Of a stretch of DNA of 64,000 bases, positions 45,601 to 57,706 are shown one piece after another; position 1 is the first letter of the stretch; each line of letters opens with the position of its first letter. Position numbers and translations under genes: made by a program. A model generated the notes under the pieces. That model was not told the DNA's origin. It searched no databases and saw only the letters and a program-made list of their open reading frames with translations. Origin of the DNA: Anaeramoeba ignava (lineage: Eukaryota > Metamonada > Anaeramoebidae); NCBI GenBank assembly GCA_028826165.1, contig JAPDFW010000066.1, forward strand, positions 31,001 to 95,000, in the 5' to 3' direction.

Positions 45601-46476
45601 TTCTGAAAAATTAGTAAATTATTTCATATTCCAAAAATTCATTTTAAAAAATTAAAAAAAATTCAAATTTTTGATAAATAGAATGAATTAATTGAAAAGT
45701 CGGAAAATATTGAAATGAATATTTCAAACGATGTTTCACAAGAATTGATAAAAACAGAAAAGAGAATAATTGGTATTACAAAAAAAGATTTTAAAAGCAA
45801 AGAAAATGATAAACTTTCATTCAAAAAAGGAGAAATTATTGAAATTATTAAAATTAATAAAGATGAAGGAATTTGTGAAGGAAAACTAAAAAGAAAAAAA
45901 GAAGGACTTATTGAATTAAAATTAATTGGTTTATATGAAGAAATTGGAGATATTTTTTTAAGAATTGAATTAGCCATTAAAAATATTGATAATCAAACAA
46001 TTAATTTTGAAAAAAGAATTATTGGAATTGCTAAATATAAATATAACACAAATGAAATTTCATTAATAAAAGGAGATTTAGTTAAAATTATCAAAATAGA
46101 TGAAGAAAATGAATCTTGCAAAATTGCATTTGGAAATAAAAAAGGAGAAGTTCCTTTATTCTTTTTTGATTTTTATGAACAAATTGGAGGAAGCGATAAT
46201 GAAATTGAAGATGAAATTGAAGATGAAATTGAAGATGAAATTGAAGATGAAATTAAAGATGAAATGGATATCGAAAATACAAATAAAAAATTAATTGGAA
46301 TTGCTAAAGTTGATTCACAACCTGATGAAGATGATGATGAAAATAGTGATTTTCTTTTTTTTTCAAAAGGAGATGAAGTTGAAATTCTGGAAATTAATGG
46401 AGAAATGGGAATTGGAAAATTAAATGGAAAAGAAGGAGAAATTTTTATTGATGATTTTGATATAAAAGAAAATTAA
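42603..46476 (+). CDS. ULK-like kinase-SH3 fusion, array copy 7
   Basis: Exons 42603-42848, 42960-43074, 44652-44863, 45258-45422, 45500-45613, 45682-46476; 548 residues, no frame break. [44 protein letters not shown]. The gene is longer than others only because intron 2 is 1577 bp and intron 3 is 394 bp. Three SH3-like domains; linker is an IEDE repeat ([16 protein letters not shown]) and the third domain reads [10 protein letters not shown]...[14 protein letters not shown]...IDDFDIKEN. The residue after HENCV is N, as in copy 10. Confidence 0.88.
43075..44651 (+). repeat. Copy 7 intron 2: ATTTCA/ATATCA/ATTTTA hexamer array, 1.6 kb
   Basis: Longest intron of the kinase array. It is almost only the three hexamers ATTTCA, ATATCA and ATTTTA in mixed order, a T-rich family on the coding strand, opposite in strand bias to the A-rich AAAATC arrays in the same intron of other copies. 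It yields a 500-codon LKLKLI frame on the minus strand that is not a gene. Confidence 0.9.
44864..45257 (+). repeat. Copy 7 intron 3: AATATTTAAT 9-10-bp array
   Basis: 394-bp intron starting GTTTGAAATC and ending AAAATAG, filled with AATATTTAAT and AATATTCAAT units. The same repeat type fills intron 3 of copies 6 and 8. Confidence 0.85.
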
Positions 46477-46792
46477 ATTCCAATTTAAAATTAAATTTAA
46501 AATCAAATTCAAAATTAAATTCAAAATTAAAATTAAAATTAAATTCAAATTAAAATCAAATTAAAAATTAATTTCAAATTAAAAATTAAATTCCAATTAA
46601 AAATTAAATTCAAAATCAAATTCCAAATTAAATTCAAAATTAAATTCCACTTTTTTAAAATTTAGAATTCAAAATTAAAATCCACTTTTTTAAAATTAAA
46701 TTCAAATTCAAATCAAAATTAAATTCAAAACTAAATTTAAATTCCACTTTTTTTATTTTTTTTTTAATTTTCATTTTTTTCAAAACAAAAAA
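46477..46792. other. Spacer copy 7-8 with three AATTCCACTTTTTT-type motifs
   Basis: 316 bp without a gene: AAATTC/AAAATT repeats, and three occurrences of CCACTTTTTT preceded by ATT or AAT (near 46647, 46680 and 46743), then a T-run leader into the ATG of copy 8. Confidence 0.65.
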
Positions 46793-49572
46793 ATGCAAAA
46801 AAATTATTATAATAATAATAATAAAAAGAAAAAGAAAAAGAAAAAAAAGAAAAACAAATTTCCTTCAGGAGAGAATTTTCAAACAACAAAATTAATTGGA
46901 AAAGGGGGTTTTGGAAAAGTTTATTTAGGACAAACAAAAGAAATAGAACAAACTTGTGCAATTAAAGAAATTGATTTAACAACAACTTTTGATAAAAGAA
47001 GAAAAATGATAAGAGAACTCGAAATTATGAAAATAATTCAACATGAAAATTGTGCTAATTTAATGTTTATTGAACCAGAAGATTATCAAAATGTAAATTT
47101 AAATAAAAAAAATTAAAAAATTTAATTAAAAAGTGGAATAATAATAAAATTTTTTTATTTTTATAATGTTTTAAAAGGCTGATTTAATTTATATTGTTAT
47201 GGAATATTGTGATTTGGGTGATTTAAGTGAATATCTTGAATTGAAAAAAATTAAAAAAGAAAAAATTTCTATTCAAGAAATAAAAGAAATATTTGGACAA
47301 ATTGGTATTTATTTTTCATTTTGAAATATAAATCAAAATTAAAATTAAAATCAAAATTAAAATCAAAATTAAAATTAAAAATTAAAATCAAAATCAAAAC
47401 CAAAATTAAAATCAAAATTAAAATTAAAAATTAAAATTCAAAATCAAAATCAAAATCAAAATTAAATTCAAAATCTAAATCAAAATCAAAATCAAATTCA
47501 AAATTAAAATTAAAATTAAAATTAAAATCAAAATTAAAATCAAAATTTAAAATCAAAATTAAAATTAAAATCAAAATTTAAAATTAAAATCAAAATTAAA
47601 ATCAAAATCAAAATCAAATAGTTTTGGGATTGAAATATTTATATGAAAAAGGAATTGTTCATCGTGATTTAAAACCTCAAAATATTCTTCTTCAATCAAA
47701 TGATGATTCTACTTTTGGATACAGAATTAAATTAGCAGATTTTGGATTTGCAAGAGAAATTCCAGAAAATAATTTAGGACAAGAAGCAAATATGGTTTCA
47801 CTTTTAGGAACACCTTTATATATGGCACCAGAAGTTTGAAACATTTTTTTATAAATTAAATTAATAAATAATATTTAATAATATATTCAATAAATATTTA
47901 AATAATATTTAATAAATATTTAATAATATCCAATAATATTCAATAATATTCAATAATATTCAATAATATTTAATAATATTAATAATATTTAAAAATATTT
48001 AATAATATTTAATAAATATTTAATAATATTCAATAATATTTAATAATATATTTAATAATATATTTAATAATATTTAATAATATATTTAATAAATATTCAA
48101 TAAATATTTAATAATATTTAATAATATCCAATAATATTTAATAATATTTAATAATATTCAATAATATTCAATAATATTCAATAAATATTTAATAATATTC
48201 AATAATATTCAATAATATTCAATAATATTCAATAATATTTAATAATATTCAATAATATTCAATAATATTCAATAATATTCAATAATATTCAATAATATTC
48301 AGTAATATATTTAATAATATTTAATAATATATTTAATAATATTTAATAATATTTAATAATTTCAAAAATAGATCTTATGTTTGAAACCTTATTCTTCAAA
48401 AGTTGATTTATGGAGTTTAGGTGCAATTTTATATGAAATTGTTACAGGAAATCCTCCTTTTCAAGCAATAGCTTTCACTGATTTAAGAAAACAATATAAA
48501 AAGTTATCTAAAAAATCACTTCCAACTGACTTTCTTGTAAAAAATTAAAATTAAAATCAAAAATTAAAATTAAAATTAAAATTAAAATTAAAATTAAAAT
48601 TAAAATTAAAATTAAAATTAAAATTAAAATTAAAATTAAAATTAAAATTAAAATTAAAATTAAAAAAGGAATTTATTCCAAAAGAATGTAATGATTTAGT
48701 TGAAAGATTATTAACTGTTGATCCAAAATTAAGAATGACAAGAGAAGAATTATATAAACATCCTTTTATTTTTGAAAAATTAGTAAATTATTTCAAATTC
48801 CAAAAATTCATTTTAAAAAAAAATTTTATTCCAAAAAATTAAAAAATTCAAATTTTTTGATAAATAGAAAGAATTATATCAAAAATCAATTGATTTAACT
48901 AAAACAGAAAATGCAATAATTGGAATTACAAAAGAAGATTTTGAAAGCAAAGAAAATGATAAACTTTCATTCAAAAAAGGAGAAATTATTGAAATTATTA
49001 AAATTAATAAAGATAAAGGAATTTGTGAAGGAAAATTAAAAGAAAAAGAAGAAGGAATTATTGAATTAAAATTAATTGATTTATTTGAAGAAATTGAAGA
49101 TATTTTTTCAATGATTGAATCAATCATAAAAGATATTAATAATAAAAACAACCGAATAAATCAAATCAAAAAATTCCAAAAAAGAATTATTGGAATTGTT
49201 TCAAATAATTATAAATCAAACAAAATTTCATTATCAAAAGGAGATTTAGTTAAAATTATCAAAATTAATGAAGAAAATGAATCTTGTGAAATTGAATTTG
49301 GAAATCAAAAAGAAGAAATTCCTTTTTCATTTTTTAATTTTTATGAAAAAATTGGAGATGAAAATCAAGATGAAAATCAAGATGAAAATTCAAAGAAAAT
49401 AATTGGAATTGCTAAAGTTGATTCACAAAATAATTCACAAGATGATTTTCTTTCTTTTTCAAAAGGAGATGAAGTTGAAATTACTGAAATTAATGGAAAA
49501 ATGGGAATTGGAAAATTAAATGGAAAAACAGGAGAAATTTTTATTGATGATTTTGATATAAAAAAAAATTAA
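46793..49572 (+). CDS. ULK-like kinase-SH3 fusion, array copy 8
   Basis: Exons 46793-47092, 47178-47304, 47622-47833, 48372-48536, 48669-48782, 48868-49572; 540 residues, no frame break. The N-terminus carries an extra Asn-Lys stretch (NYYNNNNKKKKKKKKKKN) before [51 protein letters not shown]. The exon 4 start [15 protein letters not shown] differs from [10 protein letters not shown] of copies 1-4. Three SH3-like domains, a very short linker ([14 protein letters not shown]) and third domain [10 protein letters not shown]...[11 protein letters not shown]. Introns 2 (47305-47621) and 3 (47834-48371) are AAAATT/AAAATC and AATATTCAAT arrays. Confidence 0.88.
47834..48371 (+). repeat. Copy 8 intron 3: AATATTCAAT/AATATTTAAT array
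   Basis: 538-bp intron; units AATATTCAAT and AATATTTAAT repeat with a 9-10-bp period. Starts GTTTGAAAC and ends AAAAATAG. Confidence 0.85.
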
Positions 49573-49730
49573 TTTCAAATTAAAAATTAAATTCCAATTT
49601 AAAATTAAATTCAAAAGAAAAAATTAATCTTTTATTCCACTTTTTTTTTTCTCACTTTTAAATGAAAAAGCGAAAATTTTTTCTTTTCTTTTTTTTAATT
49701 TTTTCATTTTTTTTCAAATCAAAAAATTAA

Positions 49731-52299
49731 ATGGAAAGAAATAATTTTCCTGAAGGAAATAATTTTGAAGCAAAAAAGATAATTGGAAAAGGAGGTTTTG
49801 GAAAAGTTTATTTAGGAAAAACTAAAGATACAAATAAAGATTGTGCAATTAAAGAAATTAATTTGGAACAAAATCAAAAATATAGAGACAAAGTTATAAG
49901 AGAAATTGAAATTATGAAAATAGTACAACATAAAAATTGTGTTAAATTATTATTTGTTGAGCCAGAAAATTATCAAAATGTAAATTTAAATAAAAAAACA
50001 AAAAGGGAAAAAAAAGAAAAAAAAAACGGAAAAAAAAATTAAAATAAAAATTAACTTATTCTCTCCTTTTTTTTTAATTTGAAAATAATGTTTTAAAAGG
50101 TGGATTTAATTTATGTTGTTATGGAATATTGTGATTCGGGAGATTTAAAAAATTATCTTGAACCAAAAGAAGAAGTTTCTCTTGAAGAAGTAAAAGAAAT
50201 ATTTGGACAAATTGGTATTATTTATTTTACATTTTAAAATATAAATCAAAAATTAAAATCAAAATTAAAATTAAAATTAAAATATAATTAAAATTAAAAT
50301 TAAAATATAATTAAAATTAAAATCAAAATCAAAATCAAAATCAAAATTAAAATCAAAATTAAAATCAAAATCAAAATTAAAATTCAAAATTAAATTTGAA
50401 ATTAAAATTAAAATTAAAATTAAAATCAAAATTAAAATTAAAATCAAAATCAAATTTAAAATTAAAATCAAAATTAAATTTAAAATTAAAATCAAAATTA
50501 AATTTGAAATTAAAATTAAAAATTAAAAATAAAATTAAAATCAAAATCAAAATCAAAATCAAAATCAAAATTAAAATTAAAATCAAAATTAAAATTAAAA
50601 TTAAAAATTAAAAATAAAATTAAATAAATAGTTTTGGGATTGAAATATTTATATGAAAAAGGAATTGTTCATCGTGATTTAAAACCTGAAAATTTATTAC
50701 TTCAATCAAATTCAAAATCAAAATTTGGATATACAATTAAATTAGCAGATTTTGGACTTGCAAGAGCAATTCCAAAAGATGATTTAGGAAAATCATTATA
50801 TATGGAGTCACGAGTTGGAAGTATTTTTTATATTGCACCAGAAGTTTGGAATATTTTTTTTTTTAAATCAAAAATTCAAAAAAATTAATTTAAAAAATTT
50901 GGAATTGATTAAAAATCAAAAAAATATAAAAATAGATCTTGAATAGCAGATGTTATTCTTCAAAAGTTGATTTATGGAGTTTAGGTGCAATTTTATATGA
51001 AATTGTTACTGCAGTTCCTCCTTTTCAAGCATTTAGTATAGAGAATTTGCAATATCTATACAAGATGAAAGAAAAAAAATCACTCCCAAAAAAATATTTA
51101 GTAAAAATTAAAAATTAAAATTAAAATTAAAATTAAAATTAAAATTAAAATTAAAATTAAAATTAAAATTAAAATTAAAATTAAAATTAAAATTAAAATT
51201 AAAAAATTAAAATTAAAATTAAAATTAAAAAAGGAATTTATTCCAAAAGAATGTAATGATTTAATTGAAGGATTACTAACTGTTGATCCAAAATTAAGAA
51301 TGACAAGAGAAGAATTATATAAACATCCTTTTATTTTTGAAAAATTAGTAAATTATTTCAAATTCCAAAAAATATTTCAAAAAAAGAATTTTATTCCAAA
51401 AAAAAATATTTTAAATTGATAAATAGGAACAATTAAACGAAAAATCAATTGATTTAATCAAAACAGAAAAGAGAATAATTGGAATTACAAAAGAAGATTT
51501 TGAAAGCAAAGAAAATGGAAAACTTTCATTCAAAAAAGGAGAAATTATTGAAATTATTAAAATTAATAAAAATAAAGGAATTTGTGAAGGAAAACTAAAA
51601 GAAGAAAAAGAAGAAGGAATTATTGAATTAAAATTAATTGATTTATTTGAAGAAATTGAAGATATTTTTTCATTGATTGAATCAATCATAAAAGATATTA
51701 ATAATAAAAACAACCGAATAAATCAAATCAAAAAATTCCAAAAAAGAATTATTGGAATTGCTTCAAACAATTATAAATCAAACAAAATTTCATTATCAAA
51801 AGGAGATTTAGTTAAAATTATCAAAATACAACAAAATAATTCTTGTGAAATTGAATTTGGAAATCAAAAAGAAGAAATTCCTTTATTATTTTTGGATTTT
51901 TATGAACAAATTGGAGAAAACAATGAAAATGAAAATGAAATTGAAATTGAAATTGAAATTGAAAATCAAATGGAAATTGAAAATCAAAATCAAAATCAAA
52001 ATCAAAATGAAAATCAAAATCAAAATCAAATGGAAATTGAAAATCAAGATGAAAATCAAGATGAAAATCAAAATGAAAATTCAAAGAAAATAATTGGAAT
52101 TGCTAAAGTTGATTCACAAAATGATTCACAAAATGATTCACAAAATGATTCACAAAATGATTCACGAGATGATTTTCTTTCTTTTTCAAAAGGAGATGAA
52201 GTTGAAATTACTGAAATTAATGGAAAAATTGCAGTTGGAAAATTAAATGGAAAAGAAGGAGAAATTTTTATTGATGATTTTGATATAAAAAAAAATTAA
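49731..52299 (+). CDS. ULK-like kinase-SH3 fusion, array copy 9
   Basis: Exons 49731-49979, 50100-50214, 50632-50843, 50936-51100, 51234-51347, 51427-52299; 575 residues, no frame break. [44 protein letters not shown]. Exon 4 starts [15 protein letters not shown]. Three SH3-like domains; the linker is Glu/Ile/Gln/Asn-rich, followed by a four-fold NDSQ repeat inside the start of domain 3 (52107-52160). Unlike most right-hand copies, intron 1 (49980-50099) lacks the AAAAAGTGGAAT motif. Intron 2 is AAAATT/AAAATC/AAATTT; intron 4 (51101-51233) is a clean AAAATT array. Confidence 0.88.
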
Positions 52300-52468
52300 A
52301 ACACAAAATTACAAATTTAATTTAAAAAACAAATTCAAAATTAAGAAAGAAAGAAAAAATTTATCAAAAACAAAATCTTTATTTTAATTTTTTTTTTCAT
52401 TTTTTTTTAATTTTTTTTTTCATTTTTTTTTTTCATTTTTTTCATTTTTCAATTTTAAATTAAAAAAA

Positions 52469-55400
52469 ATGGAAAGAAGAAAACTTCCTTCAGGAAATAC
52501 TTTTGAAGCAACAAAAAAAATTGGACAAGGAAATTTTGGGAAAGTTTATTTAGGGAGAATTTTACTTACAAATGAAAAAGTAGCAATTAAAGAAATTAAT
52601 TTAACAAAAAGTCAAGAAGATAAAAAAAAAGTATTAAGAGAACTTCAAGTTATGGAAAAAATTAAACACCAAAATTGTGTTAATTTATTTTCTATTGAAC
52701 CAGAAAATTATCAAGATGTAAATTTAAATAAAAAAATTTAAATAAAAAATTAAAATAAAAAATTAAAATAAAAAAAGGAAAAAAAAGATTTGAATAAAAA
52801 ATTTAATTAAAAAAAAAGGAAAAAAAAAAAATTTAATTAAAAAGTGGAATAAAAATAATTTTTATTTGAAAATGAATATATAATTTAATCAATAAAATAA
52901 AAGGCTGATTTAATTTATGTTGTTATGGAATATTGTGATTTGGGTGATTTAAATGAATATCTTGAATTGAAAAAAGATAAAAATGAAAAACTTTCTATTG
53001 AAGAAGTAACAGAAATATTTGGACAAATTGGTATTATTTATTTTTTAAAATATAAATTAAAATATAAATTAAAATCAAAATTAAAATTAAAATTAGAATT
53101 AAAATTAAAATCAAAATCAAAATTAAAAACAAAATCAAAATTAAAATTAAAATCAAAATCAAAATTAAAATTAAAATCAAAATTAAAATTAAAATCAAAA
53201 TTAAAATTAAAATTAATTTATAAAATTAAAAATTAAAATTAAAATTAAAATTAAAATTAAAATTAAAATTAAAATTAAAATTAAAATTAAAATTAAAAAT
53301 AAAATTAAAATTAAAATCAAAATTAAAATTAAAATTAAAATCAAAATTAAAATCAAAATTAAAATCAAAAATTAAAATCAAAATTAAAATTAAAATTAAA
53401 ATTAAAATTAAAATTAAAATCAAAATCAAAATCAAAATCAAAATCAAAATTAAAATTAAAATTAAAATTAAAATTAAAATTAAAATCAAAATTAAAATTA
53501 AAATTAAAATTAAAATTAAAATTAAAATTAAAATCAAAATCAAAATTGAAATTAAAATTAAAATTAAAATCAAAATTAAAATCAAAATCAAAATCAAAAT
53601 TAAAATTAAAATCAAAATTAAAATTAAAATTAAAATTAAATTTAAAATTAAAATCAAAATCAAAATTAAAATCAAAATTAAAATTAAAATTAAAATTAAA
53701 ATCAAAATTAAAATCAAAATAAAAATTAAAATTAAAATTAAAATCAAAATTAAAATCAAAATCAAAATCAAAATTAAAATTTGAAATCAAAATCAAATTA
53801 AAATCAAAATCAAAATCAAAATCAAAATTAAAATCAAAATTAAAATTAAAATTAAAATCAAATTCAAAATTAAAATTAAAATTAAAATTAAAATTAAAAT
53901 TAAAATTAAAATTAAAATCAAAATTAAAATCAAAATTAAAATTAAAATCAAATTAAAATCAAAATTAAAATTAAAATTAAAATCAAAATTAAATTTAAAA
54001 TCAAAATTAAATTTAAAATTAAATTCAAAAATATAAATAGTTTTGGGATTGAGATTTTTATATGAAAAAGGAATTGTTCATCGAGATTTAAAACCTGAAA
54101 ATATTCTTCTTCAATCAAATGATGATTCTACATTTGGATACAGAATTAAATTAGCAGATTTTGGATTTGCAAGAGAAATTCCAAAAGATGATTATGGTGA
54201 ATCAATAAAAATGAATTCATTTATTGGAACACCTTTATATGTTGCACCAGAAGTTTGAAATCTTTTTTTTAGGAAATAAATATTAAATAAATATTAAATA
54301 AATATTAAATAAATATTAAATAAATATTAAATAAATATTCAATAAATATTCAATAAATATTCAATAAATATTCAATAAATATTCAATAAATATTTAATAA
54401 ATATTCAATAAATATTCAATAAATATTTAATAAATATTCAATAAATATTAAATATTAAATATTAAATATTAAATAAATATTAAATAAATATTAAATAAAT
54501 ATTAAATAAATATTAAATAAATATTCAATAAATATTAAATAAATAGTAAATAAATATTAAATAAATATTCAATAAATATTCAATAAATATTCAATAAATA
54601 TTAAATAAATATTAAAATAAATATTAAATAAATATTAAATAAATATTCAATAAATATTAAATAAATATTAAATAAATATTAAATAATAAATATTAAATAA
54701 ATATTAAATAAATATTAAATAAATATTAAATAAATATTAAATAAATATTAAATAAATATTAAATAAATATTAAATAAATATTAAATAAATATTCAATAAA
54801 TATTAAATAAATATTAAATAAATATTCAATAAATATTAAATAAATATTAAATAAATATTAAATAAATATTAAATAAATATTAAATAAATATTCAATAAAT
54901 ATTCAATAAATATTTAATAAATATTAAATAAATATTAAATAAATATTAAATAAATATTTAATAATATTAAATAAATATTAAATAAATATTCAATAAATAT
55001 TAAATAAAAATTTTTAAATTTAAAAATAGATTTTATTGAATAAACCTTATACTTCAAATGTTGATTTTTGGAGTTTAGGTGCAATTTTATATGAATTAAT
55101 CACAGGATTTCTTCCCATTCAAGCAACAAGTATCAAAAATTTAAAAAAACAATACAAGTATCTAGCAAAAAAATCACTTCCAAAAGCATATCTAGTAAAT
55201 CCAAAATTTCAAAATTAAAAATTAAAAATTAAAAATTAAAAATTAAAAATTAAAATAAAAAAAGAACAAACTTCAACCAGAATGTAATGATTTAGTTGAA
55301 AGGTTATTAACTGTTGATCCAAAATTAAGAATTTCAAAGGAACAATTATATAATCATCCTTTTATTATTGAGAAATTAGTAAATTATTTCAATTCAAAAT

Positions 55401-57560
55401 TCAAAATTCAAAATTCAAAAAAAACTAATTTTTAATAAATAGAAAGAATTAAAGGAAAAATCAATAGAAATACAAGATTTAGAAAAGAAAATAATTGGAA
55501 TTACAAAAAAAGATTATAAAAGCAAAGAAAATGATAAACTTTCATTCAAAAAAGGAGAAATTATTGAAATTATTAAAATTAATAAAGATGAAGGAATTTG
55601 TGAAGGAAAATTAAAAGAAAAAGAAGGAATTATTGAATTAAACAGAATTGATTTATATGAAGAAATTAAAGATATTTTTTCATTGATTGAATCAAATAGC
55701 AATATCGATAATAATCAAATCAAAAAATTCCAAAAAAGAATTATTGGAATTGTTTCAAATAATTATAAATCAAAACAATTTTCATTACCAAAAGGAAATT
55801 TAGTTAAAATCATCAAAATAAATGAGGAAAATGATTCTTGTGAAATTCAATTTGGAAATCAAAAAGAAGAAATTCCTTTTTTCTTTTTGGATTTTTATGA
55901 ACAAATTGGAGAAAACGATGAAAATGAAAATGAAAAAGAAAAAGAAAAATCGAAATCAAAATCAAAATCAAAATTAAAATCAAAATCAAAATCAAAATCA
56001 AAATTAAAGCATCATTCAAAACATGGAAAAAAAGATGGAAAAAAAGATGGAAAAAAACATGAAAAAGATGAAAAAGATGGAAAAAGATGAAAAAGATGGA
56101 AAAAGATGGAAAAAAAGATGAAAAAAAAGATGGAAAAAAAGATGAAAAAAAAGATGAAAAAAAAGATGAATCAAATCAAAAATCAAATCAAAAATCAAAT
56201 CAAAAATCAAATCAAAAATCAAATCAAAAACCAAAAGATGAAAAAAAAGATGAAAAAAATGAATCAAAACATCAATCAAAACATCATTCAAAACATAATT
56301 CAAAACATCATTCAAAACATGGAAAAAGATGGAAAAAGGAAAAAGATGAAAAAGATGGAAAAAGATGAAAAAGATGGAAAAAGATGGAAAAAGATGGAAA
56401 AAGATGGAAAAAGATGGAAAAAGATGAAAAAGATGGAAAAAGATGGAAAAAGATGAAAAAGATGAAAAAGATGAAAAAAAAGATGAATCAAATCAAAAAT
56501 CAAATCAAAAACCAAATCAAAAACCAAAAGATGAAAAACCAAAAGATGAAAAAAAAGATGAATCAAATCAAAAATCAAAAGATGAAAAAAATGAATCAAA
56601 ACATCAATCAAAACATAAATCAAAACATCATTCAAAACATAAATCAAAACATCATTCAAAACATGGAAAAAGATGAAAAAGATGGAAAAAGATGAAAAAG
56701 ATGAAAAAGATGAAAAAGATGGAAAAAGATGGAAAAAGATGAAAAAGATGGAAAAAGATGAAAAAGATGGAAAAAGATGAAAAAGATGAAAAAGATGAAC
56801 TCAAACTCAAAAACTCAAATCAAAACCAAATCAAAAACCAAAAGATGAAAAACCAAAAGATGAAAAAAATGAAAAAATCAAAAAATCAAAAGATGAAAAA
56901 AAAAATGAAAAATGGATCAAAACATAAATCAAAACATCATTCAAAACATAAATCAAAACATCATTGAAAAACATGGAAAAAGATGGAAAAAGATGAAAAA
57001 GATGGAAAAAGATGGAAAAAGATGAAAAAGATGAAAAAGATGGAAAAAGATGAAAAATCAAAAAATCAAATCAAAAAAGATGGAAAAAGATGAAAAAGAT
57101 GGAAAAAGATGAAAAAGATGGAAAAACATGAAAAAGATGAAAAAGATGGAAAAAGATGAAAAAGATGAAAAAATAAAATCAAATCAAAAAAATCAAAAAA
57201 AAAAATCAAATCAAAAACCAAATCAAAAATCAAAAAGATGAAAACCAAAGTTTGAAAAACCAAAAGATGAAAAATGGATCAAAACATAAATCAAAAACAT
57301 TCAAAAACATCATTCAAAAGATGAAAAAGATGGAAAAAGATGGAAAAAGATGAAAAAAAGATGAAAAAAAGATGAAAAAGATGAATCAAAAGGAAAATCA
57401 AATCAAAAATCAAATCAAAAATCAAATCAAAAATCAAATCAAAAACCAAAAGATGAAAAAAAAGAATCAAAACATAAATCAAAAAATGAATCAAAACATA
57501 AATCAAAACATGAAAAAAAAGATGGAAAATCAAAAATAAAATCAAATCAAAAATAATCAA
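52469..57560 (+). CDS. ULK-like kinase-SH3 fusion, array copy 10, with repetitive 3' extension
   Basis: Exons 52469-52717, 52904-53030, 54041-54252, 55030-55194, 55265-55378 and 55443-56090 to the first stop; 504 residues. [13 protein letters not shown] (the only copy with V before AIK), [33 protein letters not shown]3-like 1 and 2 are intact. After domain 2 the protein becomes [18 protein letters not shown] and [15 protein letters not shown], then stops. For another 1.4 kb (to about 57560) the DNA keeps the same Lys/Asp/Gly, Asn/Gln/Lys and Ser/Lys/His flavour in shifting frames. A remnant of domain 3 may lie at 57550-57590 (GGAAAATTAATAGGAA; GATTTGATATT). The true C-terminus is therefore uncertain, and the end given marks the repeat, not a stop I trust. 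Confidence 0.72.
53031..54040 (+). repeat. Copy 10 intron 2: AAAATT/AAAATC hexamer array
   Basis: 1010-bp intron, nearly pure AAAATT and AAAATC hexamers in irregular order, GT at 53031, AG at 54039-54040. Long ILILIL and FNFDFN frames on the minus strand are artefacts. Confidence 0.9.
54253..55029 (+). repeat. Copy 10 intron 3: AAATATTAAATA-type array
   Basis: 777-bp intron of 11-bp units ATATTAAATAA and ATATTCAATAA with occasional shorter ones. Starts GTTTGAAATC after the APE codons, ends AAAAATAG. Confidence 0.88.
56020..57560 (+). repeat. GATGGAAAAA 10-bp and KSNQ/SKHH mixed repeat tail of copy 10
   Basis: Blocks alternate: (a) 10-bp GATGGAAAAA and 9-bp GATGAAAAA units, (b) AAATCAAATCAAA 13-15-bp units (NQKS reading), (c) AAACATCATTCA units (KHHS reading). 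The 10-bp unit shifts frame at each copy, which gives three partly open frames and short stops. At least four a-b-c cycles can be followed, near 56020-56330, 56330-56670, 56670-56990 and 56990-57540. Confidence 0.8.
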
Positions 57561-57706
57561 AAGGAAAATTAATAGGAAATTGAGGATTTGATATTCTATT
57601 CAAATCAAAAATAAAAAAGAAAACTATTTTTCTTTGAATTTTTAAAATAAAAAGAAGACAAAAATAATTTTTTTTTTCATTTTTCATTTTCATTTTAAAT
57701 TAAAAA

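Noticed and set aside
53226-53796. Minus-strand ILILIL and FNFDFN frames
   Set aside because: Hexamer artefacts in copy 10 intron 2.
55813-57560. Minus-strand frames rich in FHLFHLF and VLNDVLI
   Set aside because: Complement of the GATGGAAAAA and AAACATCATTCA repeats of copy 10.
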